Shown here: positions 11,828 through 29,928 of the stretch, piece after piece
Numbering within the stretch: position 1 is the stretch's first letter
Layout of the letters: each line of letters begins with the position of its first letter
NCBI RefSeq assembly: GCF_901709675.1
Contig: NC_051105.1
Location: 496,001-560,000, forward strand
Direction of reading: 5' to 3'
Source: Syngnathus acus
Lineage: Eukaryota; Chordata; Actinopteri; Syngnathiformes; Syngnathidae
DNA length: 64,000 nt
The notes under the pieces: generated by a model
Seen by the model: the letters and a program-made list of their open reading frames with translations, nothing else
Told to the model about the DNA's origin: nothing
The model's database searches: none
Translations under genes and position numbers: made by a program

Positions 11828-12896
11828 ATGGAGCCGGGGGAGGCGTGCTTCCCGCAGCTGGGCAACCTGTCGTGCCGGAAGCCCCCGTCGCTGCCGGGCG
11901 TCCTGCTGCCGGCCGTCCTGCTGCCGGCCGTCTGCCTGCTCACCGTGCTGCTCAACCTGCTGGTGGTGGTGGCCATCTCCCACTTCAGGCACGTTCTTCC
12001 CGCAGGCCGAGCGCGTGGGCCCCATGCGCTGTTGGGTGCTGACGTGCGTGTGTGCGTGCGCGTCATTTGCTTGCGCCTCTCGTGACAGGCGTCTGCGCAG
12101 CCCCACCAACCTGCTCCTGCTCTCGCTGGCCGTGTCCGACCTGCTGGTGGGCCTGCTGGTGTGGCCGGGCGAGATCTACGTGAGCGCCGGCTGCTGGGCT
12201 TTGGGCGACGTGGCCTGCTTGGCATACCACTGCGTGGCCTTCACGGCGACGTCGGCCTCGGTGGGGCACATGGTGCTGATCTCGGCCGAGCGCTACGTGG
12301 CCATCTGCCGCCCGCTGCGTTACAACCTCGCGGTGACGCTGAGGCGAGTTCAAGGCTGCGTGTGTCTCTGCTGGCTTTTGTCCGTCCTGCACACCGGCGT
12401 CCTTCTGAGGGCTCAGCTGGCCCGGCCGCAAAAGACCAGCCAGTCTTGCTACGGCCAGTGCTTGATCGAGCTGGATCTGGAGGCGGGGCTCCAGGACCTC
12501 CTGCTGACCTTCGTCCTTCCCCTCTGCACCATGGTGGCTCTGTACTCGTGCGTGTTTGCGGCGGCCCTGTCTCAGGCGCGGGCCGCGCGCTCCCGGGTCG
12601 CGTGCGGCAAAGCGCGCCGTTCCGGAGCCAAGAAGTCGGAGCTGAAGGCGGCCAGGACTCTCGGGGTGCTGGTCCTGGTCTTCCTGATGTGCTTTTGTCC
12701 ATTTTACATCTACTCTCTGGCGGGCGGGCTGAGCTTTTCATCGTCGGCGGCGCAATATTTGCTCTACCTGTTTGACTTCAACTCGTGCGCCAACCCCTTG
12801 ATCTACGCGTTGTTCTACCCGTGGTTCCGAAGAGCCGCCGGCCACGTGGTGACGCTGCGCATACTGCGGCCGGGCTCCCGGGGACTGGCGCTCTGA
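11828..12896 (+). CDS. Trace amine-associated receptor, clade III type (copy 2)
   Basis: Paralogue of copy 1 in head-to-head orientation. Exons: 11828-11988 and 12089-12896 (322 residues), with a 100-nt intron at the same place in ICL1. N-terminus ACFPQLGNLSCRKP; TM7 signature NSCANPLIYALFYPWFR; ERY at the TM3 end. Position 3.32 is Ala (residue 104, seven after Cys97) and Asp5.42 is kept (residue 190, QDLLLTFVLP). The donor that keeps phase is again GC (11989-11990), because the nearby GT at 11993 would shift the frame. From 12063 to 12179 the sequence is identical to copy 1, including 26 nt of intron, whereas ECL2 and TM3-TM4 differ clearly. Two AATAAA signals follow at 13218 and 13253. It could be a pseudogene only if the GC donor is unused; the frame itself is intact. 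Confidence 0.9.
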
Positions 12897-13217
12897 CGTG
12901 CGAACGAAGAAGCGCGTCTGCTCTGCACCAGTCGAAAGCCATCTCAATTTCAGCAAGGCGAATCAAACGTCAATCGCGACACCCTCAACAGTTGGCAGGA
13001 TTGGAGTTGTCGTCGTCGACGCGCCCATCGAATGGATGGGAAACTCCGCCAAAAAAAACACCCCATTGTTTCCTGACATCGGCTGGAACAATGAAAGCAC
13101 TTGACGTGTGTGTGTGTGGCGATGCAGACAGCAAGCCGCCCAACGGTTCTGCTCGCAGTAAACCAGCCGCCTGCCCGAACGCCCGCCGGCTCTGCTCGCA
13201 GTTTGGACCGCGTCCAA

Positions 13218-13223
13218 AATAAA
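13218..13223 (+). promoter_or_regulatory. Poly(A) signal, TAAR copy 2
   Basis: AATAAA about 320 nt after the stop codon of TAAR copy 2. A second AATAAA lies at 13253-13258. Either could be used. Confidence 0.5.
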
Positions 13224-13700
13224 GTTCGTGACAGGCGTCCAGCTGACATTTCAATAAAAAAGATTCCTTGCTTCTAACTTCAAAATAGACTTGACGTTTT
13301 CCCTCCATCTATTTTGGAATTGCTTTCCTGTTTTGCACGCGTCGTCGTCCTCTTGTTCATTCTTGTGAGCAGCCCGAATTTCCGCCCGTCCACGACTGGC
13401 CCGGCTTTCGTTTGCACCCGCTCCTTGTTTCGACCCATCGGCTCGGCTCGCTCCCAATGTCGTCTCGTTCATTTGTTCGGTTTGCATTCGAGGGAAGCGA
13501 CGAGTCGGATTTATTTATTTTTTTTTGCATTGCAACGAGCCCCGAAAAGAAAAATCTGCAACTTGGTGAGCGTTCAGACAGGACAGTACCGCCACCTTGT
13601 GGCCACTTCTACGTACTACGTACGCGTATCCTTTTTTTCATCTTTGGACGGACGGTGTGCTCTTCATTTGAGACGCAAAAAAATACCATCAGCTAAACGA

Positions 13701-13706
13701 TTTATT
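13701..13706 (-). promoter_or_regulatory. Poly(A) signal, itm2b
   Basis: AATAAA on the minus strand about 280 nt beyond the itm2b stop codon; it would define a short 3' UTR. Confidence 0.5.
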
Positions 13707-13985
13707 TTCTTTTCTTTTGAACTGTACAAAGATTACATACTTATTTCAACCCCCCAAAACACACACACAAACAAATTGATCAATTTAAAGCCAACAGGAA
13801 AGAAAAGTCCAGTTAACGAGTCAGGAAGTGTGTTAAAAAAAAAAAAGCCCCAGCATCCGTGGTGTGCCCTCACAAATGTCAAGCAATCAACGCTTAAGTA
13901 GTGCCGGCGGCGCCTTGACGTTTTCATTCAAGGAACACGTGAAATAAGAACAGATGGAAAAGTGGGCGGCAGCAGCGGCGGCAGC

Positions 13986-17983
<3,998 letters not shown>

Positions 17984-18763
17984 ATGGCGACCGCCGCGAT
18001 GGTGAAGCCGACTAAAGAGCGTCTACTGAATGTTTTGGACGATTTGGAGGTTTTGTCTCGGTAAAGTTCCATCCCGCCACTTTGTGTTGGTGTCTAGAAA
18101 TAGTTAGCTTGCTGCTTCTGTCGACCTCGTCATTCTTTCATCTCTCCTGACCATGCGTCTCCTGTTTTCCATTCCAGGGAGCTGATCGAGATGTTGGCTC
18201 TGTCCCGGAGTCAGAAACTCCCACAGCCCGGCGAAGACACTCAGGTACCGGGCACGACCTGCAGACATCCTCAGCGCACATGACCCGTTGAAAGCTCGCA
18301 TACCTGAGAAGTTTTCAGTTGGACTTATCAGTTCTCCGGTTGTTGTCCTCCTTCCGTAATGCCACTAAAATGACAACAAATCGAATTTGTGACTTTTGCT
18401 GGTCAGATCCTGGAGCTGCTGGTGCAGCGCGACCGCGAGTTCCAGGACCTGATGGAGGTGGCCCAGCGGCAGGGCAAGGTGCACCAAGAGATGCAGCAGC
18501 TGGAGAAGGAGGTGGAGAAGCGAGACAGCGACATCCAGCAGCTGCAGAAGCAGCTCAAGGAGGCTGAGCACATCCTGGTGCGTGCCGCTGCCGTCGCCAA
18601 ACGCACGCGTTATCCGGAGCCGCAAAGCCACATTGGCAATTCCGTTCGTGACCGCACCGGTCGGTGTCCCTCTGTTGTCAGGCGACCGCCGTTTACCAAG
18701 CCAAGGAGAAGCTCAAATCCATCGAGCGTGCCAAGAAAGGTGCGCCCGAGTGACCCATCCGCA

Positions 18764-18797
<34 letters not shown>

Positions 18798-19397
18798 CTG
18801 ATCAATTGATTGACTGATTGGCTTTGGGCCCCGCAGGAAGCATATCGTCCGAGGAGCTCATCAAGTATGCGCACAGGATCAGCGCCAGCAACGCTGTGTG
18901 TGCGCCGCTCAACTGGCTCCCAGGTTTGCTCTTGGATTCCGTTCTTTGGCCAACTTGGCCCATTCCAGATGAAATGTGTTAGAGCGAGGTGGAAATGGAC
19001 AGAACGTGCGCTCTCTTAGGCGACCCGCGGCGGCCGTACCCCACAGACCTGGAGATGCGCAGCGGCGTACTGGGCCACATGGCCAACCTGCCCACCAACG
19101 GCGTCAACGGACACCTGCCGGGCGACGCCCTCGCCGCCGGGAGGTTGCCAGGTACTCCTTCTATCGGCGTCCTTCTCCTATCTTGTTTGCCAGTTTGTAA
19201 CTCTTGCGTGTCCCCCACGCGCAGACGTGCTGACGCCGCATTACCCCTGGCAGTCGACGGAGTCGTCGGCCGGCATGCTGCCGCCGCACAACGCCGGTGA
19301 CTTTGGCCTCGAGCCGCCGGGGCACAACAAGGAGAACGAGGACGACGTGGAGGCCATGTCCACGGACTCCTCCAGCAGCAGCAGCGACTCGGACTGA
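17984..19397 (+). CDS. med4: Mediator complex subunit 4
   Basis: Middle-module subunit of Mediator, linking transcription factors to RNA polymerase II in the nucleus. Exons: 17984-18060, 18178-18244, 18407-18577, 18682-18739, 18837-18923, 19020-19151, 19225-19397; frame intact, 254 residues (human 270). The N-terminal helical part (about residues 25-115) is coiled-coil-like and contains [19 protein letters not shown] and [14 protein letters not shown]. The conserved core follows with [17 protein letters not shown] and [16 protein letters not shown], then [20 protein letters not shown]. The acidic tail ends in [13 protein letters not shown]. The extreme N-terminus is shorter than the human one; the ATG at 17984 is the first in frame and a second Met follows five codons later. 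An ATTG repeat sits in the intron just before exon 5. Confidence 0.96.
18764..18821. repeat. (ATTG)n repeat in med4 intron 4
   Basis: About a dozen ATTG units with a few ACTG/ATCA variants. It ends about 15 bp before the splice acceptor of med4 exon 5, so it overlaps the usual branch-point and polypyrimidine zone. Confidence 0.85.
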
Positions 19398-20134
19398 AAG
19401 ACCTGTGTGTGTGTGCGTGTGTGTGTGTGTGTGCGTGCGCGCGTGCGTGCGTCATGTTCTTATTCATGTTTGTAAATAAAACGTTTTGAGTGGGACTGTG
19501 CCATTTGTCTGCAGTTTAGTGTTTTGTACAGGAGTTTATTTTGTGATTTATAAATAAAAGAATGGGCTTTGTCAGTCAACTGAATGTTTGTTTGTCTTAT
19601 TAGTGTTTTTAAAAGTACATAAATGTATTCCTTATTTCAAAGCACCTAATTCCTGACCGACAGAACGTGTGTCTCCTTCACGGGCACTTGGAAATCATTT
19701 ATCTACGTTGATGGAAATGAAACGGTCTATTGAGTGACGAACTTTATGTGACCCCCTAAAGTATGAGTAGTGCCAATTTAGCTCAACTCCGAAGACATGA
19801 TGAAGAAACGTTAAGATCAAAAAGAGAGTAAAGGCTGTGAAGATTCACGAACTGCGTGCTGTATGGCCGCGATGCCTTTATGAACACTAAGTAATTTGTT
19901 TCCTTAGTTTTAAAACGTTTCTGGTTCATGGGCCATTATTTGAAATGGTTTACAGGATACACCTGCAGGTTGTGGTGAAGGTGCTAACATAACACGACAG
20001 CGAGAGGAAGCTCCTCCCTCAGTGATCAGGTTCAAGAGCATTTTCAGCGGGTCCTACGTCATAGAACGCGGCACTCGTGAGAATTGGCCGTGTCCTGCGC
20101 ATGCGCACGACCAGGCATCCCCTGACAAGCAGAC
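19398..20134. other. Short intergenic gap med4-sucla2
   Basis: 737 bp holding the med4 3' UTR, a GT/GC-rich tract at about 19404-19451 and the sucla2 promoter. No NUDT15-like frame is present here, although that gene lies between these two in human. Confidence 0.65.
19475..19480 (+). promoter_or_regulatory. Poly(A) signal, med4
   Basis: AATAAA about 80 nt after the med4 stop, just after a GT-rich tract; another AATAAA occurs at 19553-19558. Confidence 0.6.
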
Positions 20135-24222
<4,088 letters not shown>

Positions 24223-26128
24223 TGCTACAAGCAAGCACTCCCTGTTTGACTTCATGTGGACACCAACCCCCAAGTAGCCCCTCCCCCTTCTCTGTGGCCT
24301 GATGGCGGCGGGCATCCTTCACCACCCCTTTAGCTTTTCTTCTGGCTGTTTAATGCGCACACTCCCTCCCCGCCAGTGTTGACACACTCCACCGCACTAG
24401 CGCTCCTCACTGGACGCAGCTTCACACACAGCAGCTGCAATGAAGATAAAGGATCACGGAAGGCATTTTGGCTGGAAGACCACGCCACTAGCCCTTACTT
24501 GACACTGATAAACGGTCGCGCCATCTTTGAAGGCTATGCGCTAGCTCCGATTTAGCTCTGTGCTAAAGGTCCCATTTGTCTTTCGATTCCTCCCCGGTGT
24601 GTCGGTGGCGGCGGCGGCGGCTCTCGCCACCCATCTCCTCCTGGTGAATTATTCACCGCTGCTGTAATGGAACTTCTGCTTAAGCCCCTCGCCAGTCTAA
24701 AAATGGACTTGTCGCAACGCTAAATTACCCTGCGGGAGGGATCTGAAATGAGAAATGTCCTTTGCCTTCAAAGACGGCACCTTATTGGGCGGGAGGCCGC
24801 AACGCTTTCATTTGTCTGTTCCAAGCAAACGCTGCAATTGCGCTTCCCGGCTGGATCTTTCTCTACTTGGATTGAACGAACGCCGTCTCGGCAAAAAGGT
24901 GTTTGCAATATTGAAAAAGGGGTCGTGGTGTCGGTCGCCGCTTTTATTTCCCACAATGTCTTTATTTATTTGGCAACTTGAAATATTTCCAACATCTGCC
25001 AACTTTCAGTAGCAACGGGAAGGTGCCGTGCGCCAACGCCATATGTGGCCACCGCTCGTTGCGCCTCGACGACGTTCTCGGATGGGGTGATAGGATGTGA
25101 GCGCAATGTTCCCCCTGCCCCCCCCCCCCTCCACCGCCATCACGCCACTTGGGAATTTGTCTCTTTGTCTTTCTTTGTTTCCGTCACGCAAGATGACATG
25201 TAAATAAGCAAAGTGACGTTCTGCCTCTGTAAGATATTTCTGCTTCTGCGAAAAATAAAGACGGGACACGAGGAGGCGTGCAAGTGTGGGAACGCAAACG
25301 AGCAGCGTGTCAGACGCAAAATGCAATTTGAGAGCTGAAAAAAAAAAAAGAACCATTGATTTCAAACCACAATTCTTTACCCTCTTCCTTTAAAAAAAAA
25401 AAAAAATAATAATCACAAAATTGACATCAGTAGATAAATGGTTCATTGAAGAGTTGCAAGATTTGACGGGGAAGAAAGACGAGGCCTAAGACGAATGGAT
25501 GAACGCTGCCGTTCATGGAATATCAACGTTCCCCTTTGGTAGAAGATGAAAACGGCTGGCCGCACGCACTCCCCAACATTGTTGGCTCAAGTGCTGCTTT
25601 GACAGCCAAATTGGGCACATGAGTGCAACCAGGGCCAAATGATGACGATGACGACGATGATGAGGGGGAAAAGAAAAGCTGCCGGCTTCTTCGTGTTGAT
25701 GTTTGTGACGTCGTGAGGAGGTGATGGAGGGACACAGGGCGAGCTAGGCGACGCTTTGAAAAGTCGGCCCCCCCCTTCCTCCAGTCATCCCTTGTCACAT
25801 GGCAGCGTGGCGAAAATGAGGCGCATGAGTCATCGCAGGCAGCACATTTGGTCTCCTTGACAACTGCAGTGAGGGTTCTTTGCCAGCTCCAGCACGTGGC
25901 CGGCCGGTCGGCCCCTCTTGCCTTTTAGGCTCTCCTCTCCCATGCAAGCATCGGGGCGCTCAGGCTCTTTTGAGGCGTGTTTTGCGCAAGCGGTGCACAC
26001 TTGACTCGCTCGAAATCTTCTTCTGGACTTTTGCCTTTTCTTGATCATGTTCTTTGTTGTCCTCGTTTTTTCTTCCTCTTTCCCTTGTCCTTTTAATTTC
26101 CCCAAATAGATTTCGAAATGTTTGGGGC
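24223..26128. other. Convergent intergenic region sucla2-htr2a
   Basis: No coding sequence. It holds both 3' UTRs. A plus-strand AATAAA occurs at about 25254. Minus-strand AATAAA candidates lie near 24943 and 24961, so the transcript ends may overlap. An Ala/Arg-rich open frame continuing from htr2a exon 3 is a shadow. Confidence 0.6.
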
Positions 26129-28681
26129 TCACACGCAGCTTTCGTCCTCGTCTACAGTCTGCGGGCCCCGTCGTCGGGAGAAATCGGGTAGCGGGCCTGG
26201 GTTGCGTCCGCCCCCGACGACGGAGGGGTAGGCCATGGGGGGGATGGTGTTGAGCGGAATGAGCTGCAGCGGCTTGTTGGCGGGCGTCGCGTAGCGGCAG
26301 CGCAGGTAGCGCAGGAAGGCGGCGCGGTACGTCTTGTTGAACAGCGTGTACACCAGCGGGTTGACGGCGGACGACAGGTAGCCCACCCACACAAAGACCT
26401 TGAGCAGGCCCGCCACCAGGGCGTCGTCGCAGGCCGGCGCCTCGCACGCCGCCGCCAGCACGTTGGTGATGAAGAAGGGGCACCACATGACCACAAAGAG
26501 GAAGAAGACCACGCCCAGCACCTTGGACGCCTTCTGCTCGTTGTTGATGGACTGCGCGGTCCGGCGCCCAAAGAGGGCGGCGCCGGCTTCCCGCCGCGTC
26601 AGCTTCTGGGAGGATAGCGAGGCCTGCGAGAAGAAGCCCAGCGTGACGGCGGCGGCAGCGGCGGCGCCCCACCTGGGCCGCCCCGAGCGCAGCGTGGCCT
26701 CGTCGCGCAGGGCCCGGACGGTCAGGAAGTAGGTGACCACCATAATGGTGAGCGGCACGAAGAAGGCCACGAAGGAGCCGGCCAGCACGAAGCCGTCGTC
26801 CGTCAGCAGGCAGCTGCCGTTCTTGAACACCTTGGACGGGTCGCGCAGTCCCAGAACCGGGACGGGCGTGGAGATGCCTGCGCACACCCAGTCAAAGTGG
26901 TTAGCCACAAGCCCAGCAGGGCAAAATTGCATGGACACTTTGGACCAAGTCATGCAGATTTGGGGGATTCAACATTTTGTCCACATCTGCTTCACTTTGT
27001 TTGGAAAGGAGCTATTGTCGCTTGAATTGGATTGCTACAAAGGCTGCGCACGCGCACACGCACGCATTCGCACACACACCAGTGTGAACAGTAACAATAT
27101 TAGCGCTGGCGCGAGCAAGCGCGAAAGCAGCATGGCAAGTGTCTGCTCGGTTGCCGTGGCAACCGAGCCGACGCTAGCCATTAGCGGCTCTTGTGTCATT
27201 CAGTTGTTGCTGTTCGGCCAACAAAAGAAATTCTTGCCGATGATGACCCAATCCGTCATTCATACGTGGACGCGACGTGACCAAAGCGTATTCGGGAAGG
27301 AAAAAATAAAAAGCATCTGTGCGCACCAGACGCCCATTCAGCCAGCGCGCGCACGTGGCAACCGTACGGATGCGCGTGTCTCGGAGTTGCGCTAACAGAT
27401 GTTATGCTAACACGTGTGCGACCGCAGATGGGTGTCCCGACCAACGCCTGGATGCGCGCTAGCACTCGCCGGCCGAGATGCTCCACACGGCCACGATCTT
27501 GACGCGGGCCTTGGTGCGCGAGTTGAAGCGGCTGTGGTGGATGGGCTTGCGGATGGCCACGTAGCGGTCCAGCGAGATGGCGCACAGGTGCATGATGGAC
27601 GCCGTGGAGAACAGCACGTCCAGGTAGATCCACACGGGACACAGCTCTGACGGGAGAGGCCAGCCGTAATCTGAACGAGGCACACGGACAAATGGAGTGA
27701 GGGAGGACAAATGCTCGAGGACCGCACGACAAAGAAAGGACGCCTTCCCATTCCAACGCCCGAGTGAGTCGTTGAACGTTTTGGAGTCGGCGGAAAAGCG
27801 AGCGCCTCAAACGCGGCCAAACGCAGAAAGCCTTCGCCCGCCAGCTCGTCAACAGCCGTAACAACGTGCAAGAGATTGCGGCGTGCGTGTTGCCATGGCA
27901 GCACTTCAAGTGGGCCTTCACTTTATTGTTCAAATGATGAAACCGTTTGGCAAAGGATAGAAAACGGAAGGAATTGATCTGCGGTCATACTTTGTGATCG
28001 CAACAAGCAGACGCGGAAGGAAGCAAGGAAGGAAGGAAGGAAGGAAGGAAGGGCTCTTTCTGAACCGAAGGCCAGCGACCGTTGGCCCCATCAAAGTTGC
28101 CGAGAGTCACTCAGCAGGGGGCGAGTGACAGGCGACGCAACATTTACAATACTGAAGAGATGCCACAAGATGGCAGCAAAGGTAACGGCGTGACGAAAAG
28201 CTCAAGTTTGCCTCCGAAGATGGCTTTGGATCGGATGGTGGAGCTGGCAAACGTGTGATGCCACGCCACGCCACGCGAGCCACCAGAATGAGTCACCCAA
28301 TGTCAGCTCACCGTAGAGGACGGTCACCATGGAGACCGGCATGACCAACACGCCCAAGAGCATGTCTGCCACAGCCAGAGACATCAAAAAGTAGTTGGTT
28401 GCGTTCTGGAGCTTCTTCTCCAAAGACACGGCCAGGATGACCAGGATGTTGCCCGTCACCGTGATGCCGATGGCCGCCAGGATCAGCAGCGCCGCCCAAT
28501 TTTTGCCCGCCTCGTCCCGGCAGAAGCCGGGGTCGCCGGAGCCGTTCCCGACGTGAGGACAGCCGTCGCGGCTGGCGTCGCCCGTCCGGAACCCGTGCGG
28601 GGGCTCCGGGATCCGCCGGCTTTGAGAGATGAGCTCTGACACGTTGCCAGCGCCGCCAGCGCCGCCACCGCGCAGGCTCAT
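26129..28681 (-). CDS. htr2a: 5-hydroxytryptamine (serotonin) receptor 2A
   Basis: Gq-coupled serotonin receptor. Exons: 28681-28312, 27670-27470, 26877-26129; frame intact, 439 residues (human 471), with the same three-coding-exon plan as mammals. TM1-TM2 contain [20 protein letters not shown] and [22 protein letters not shown]3 contains [20 protein letters not shown] with Asp141 (3.32) followed by DRY. TM6 is [19 protein letters not shown]7 is [20 protein letters not shown]. The C-terminus ESCV resembles the PDZ-binding SCV end of human 5-HT2A and, with [16 protein letters not shown], separates it from 2B and 2C. Position 5.46 is Ala228. Potential N-glycosylation sites NVS and NGS lie in the N-terminus. 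The donor after exon 2 is GC (27469-27468). The N-terminus is less certain than the rest. Confidence 0.95.
27150..27163. promoter_or_regulatory. RFX X-box-like palindrome in htr2a intron 2
   Basis: GTTGCCGTGGCAAC, an inverted repeat matching the RFX X-box form GTNRCC/RGYAAC. It lies in the intron between coding exons 2 and 3. Function inferred from motif only. Confidence 0.4.
27889..27902. promoter_or_regulatory. RFX X-box-like site in htr2a intron 1
   Basis: GTTGCCATGGCAGC, one mismatch from a perfect X-box palindrome, in the intron between coding exons 1 and 2. Motif-based only. Confidence 0.35.
28025..28051. repeat. (GGAA)n microsatellite
   Basis: GGAA tetranucleotide run in the first htr2a coding intron. 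Confidence 0.85.
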
Positions 28682-29183
28682 GCTGTGGCCGGCCGCCCAG
28701 GCTCCGGGAAACGTGGCCGCGTTGGCCTCATGATGACTTTGTTCATGATGCCGGCCGGACGACTCACTGCTCGTTCCTAGTCTTCATCCTCGCCTGCTGT
28801 TCTCCTCCTTCCATCCAGATGCTTTCAGTTGGAGGTCTCCAAATGTACCTTTTGCCGCCTTTCTACCTCCACGTCTCCGGCACCCTCACCTGTAGCTCGG
28901 AGACTTTGCCAAACATGATCCACTAGAATCCCTCCAGAAGCTTGGGGTGGGAGATCGGAGAGAGCCGGAATGGATTTGCGCTTGTCCTTTCCTTCCCGTT
29001 GCTGCTGGCTTTGGCTCTCAAGTGGGCGCTCCCTCTCCTCCCCCATCTCCTCCTCCTCCTCCCTCCCTCGCTCTCTTTTACTCGGCGCAGCAGAGCGAGC
29101 GCTCTGGCTGCAGGTGCACAAAGCGGACATCCTCCAGGTGTAGTTAGCCAGCCTGACTTCCTTCATTCGTCCCAGTTGCTCTG

Positions 29184-29306
29184 TCCATCCATCCGTCCGT
29201 CCAACCATCCATCCGTCCGTCCGTCCGTCCGTCCATCCATCCATCCATCCATCCATCCATCCATCCATCCATCCATCCATCCATCCATCCATCCATCCAT
29301 CCATTT
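29184..29306. repeat. (ATCC)n/(GTCC)n array
   Basis: About 120 bp of ATCC and GTCC tetranucleotides, the longest pure part at about 29232-29304. It gives artefactual Pro-Ser-Ile-His frames. Confidence 0.9.
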
Positions 29307-29914
29307 GGCTCGTCACCGTCCTCCGTCCGTCCGTCTGTCCGTCCGACCCTCCCGTCTCATTTGGTCCGACACTTGGATCCAAAGAGGTGGAGTTAATGGC
29401 GAGGGGCGGCAAAGGTATCCTGCTTTTTGCTTTTCTCCACGTCCTTTGTGAAGTTCTTGACGTGCTCCCTAACTCCAGTCTTGAAGTGTCTTTGACTCCC
29501 CTTGTCTTAACGGTCTCATCTTAGTTCTTGACTTGGTGCTGGAAGTAGGCTCTTGATTGTTTTGTAAGGCTTTCATTCTTTGGTCCTTAACTTGACACAC
29601 TTTGTTCTTGAGCGGTTCTCAAGTTTGACGTGCTTCTCTGTGTGTTTCGTCTCTTGTTGTCGCTCGCTCGGTCGGTCGGTCGGTCGGTCGGTCGGTCCTT
29701 CGAGGAGGTCGCCGCAAAAGGTCGCGCGGGCTGCTGCTGCTACTGCATATTATTGATTCTTATTGGGTTATCGGTGTTGCAAAGGTTACGTCAGGTTTCA
29801 ACCTGTACTGCGTATTTATTACTCACAGTCTTTGGCCACCCCCTCCGACTTCCTCCAAATACCATCTGTCAATCAAACGCCCCAGGCGACTCCTGGGCGT
29901 GTGTCTGAGTGCGT

Positions 29915-29928
29915 GTTGCCATGGCAAC
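29915..29928. promoter_or_regulatory. Perfect RFX X-box palindrome
   Basis: GTTGCCATGGCAAC, a perfect 14-bp inverted repeat and ideal RFX-family binding sequence, about 1.2 kb upstream of the htr2a start codon. Confidence 0.5.

Larger units (their letters stand above)
12897..13985. other. Convergent 3' region between TAAR copy 2 and itm2b
   Basis: No gene. It holds the 3' UTR of TAAR copy 2 with AATAAA at 13218-13223 and 13253-13258, and on the opposite strand the itm2b 3' UTR with a reverse-oriented AATAAA at 13701-13706. Confidence 0.7.

Noticed and set aside
11988-12088. GT donor at 11993 for TAAR copy 2 exon 1
   Set aside because: It ends the exon in phase 0, while exon 2 needs two preceding bases; the join would shift the frame.
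25830-26885. 351-codon minus-strand open frame over htr2a exon 3
   Set aside because: It overlaps the real receptor exon in another frame and is Arg/Ala-rich; the receptor frame carries all TM5-TM7 motifs.
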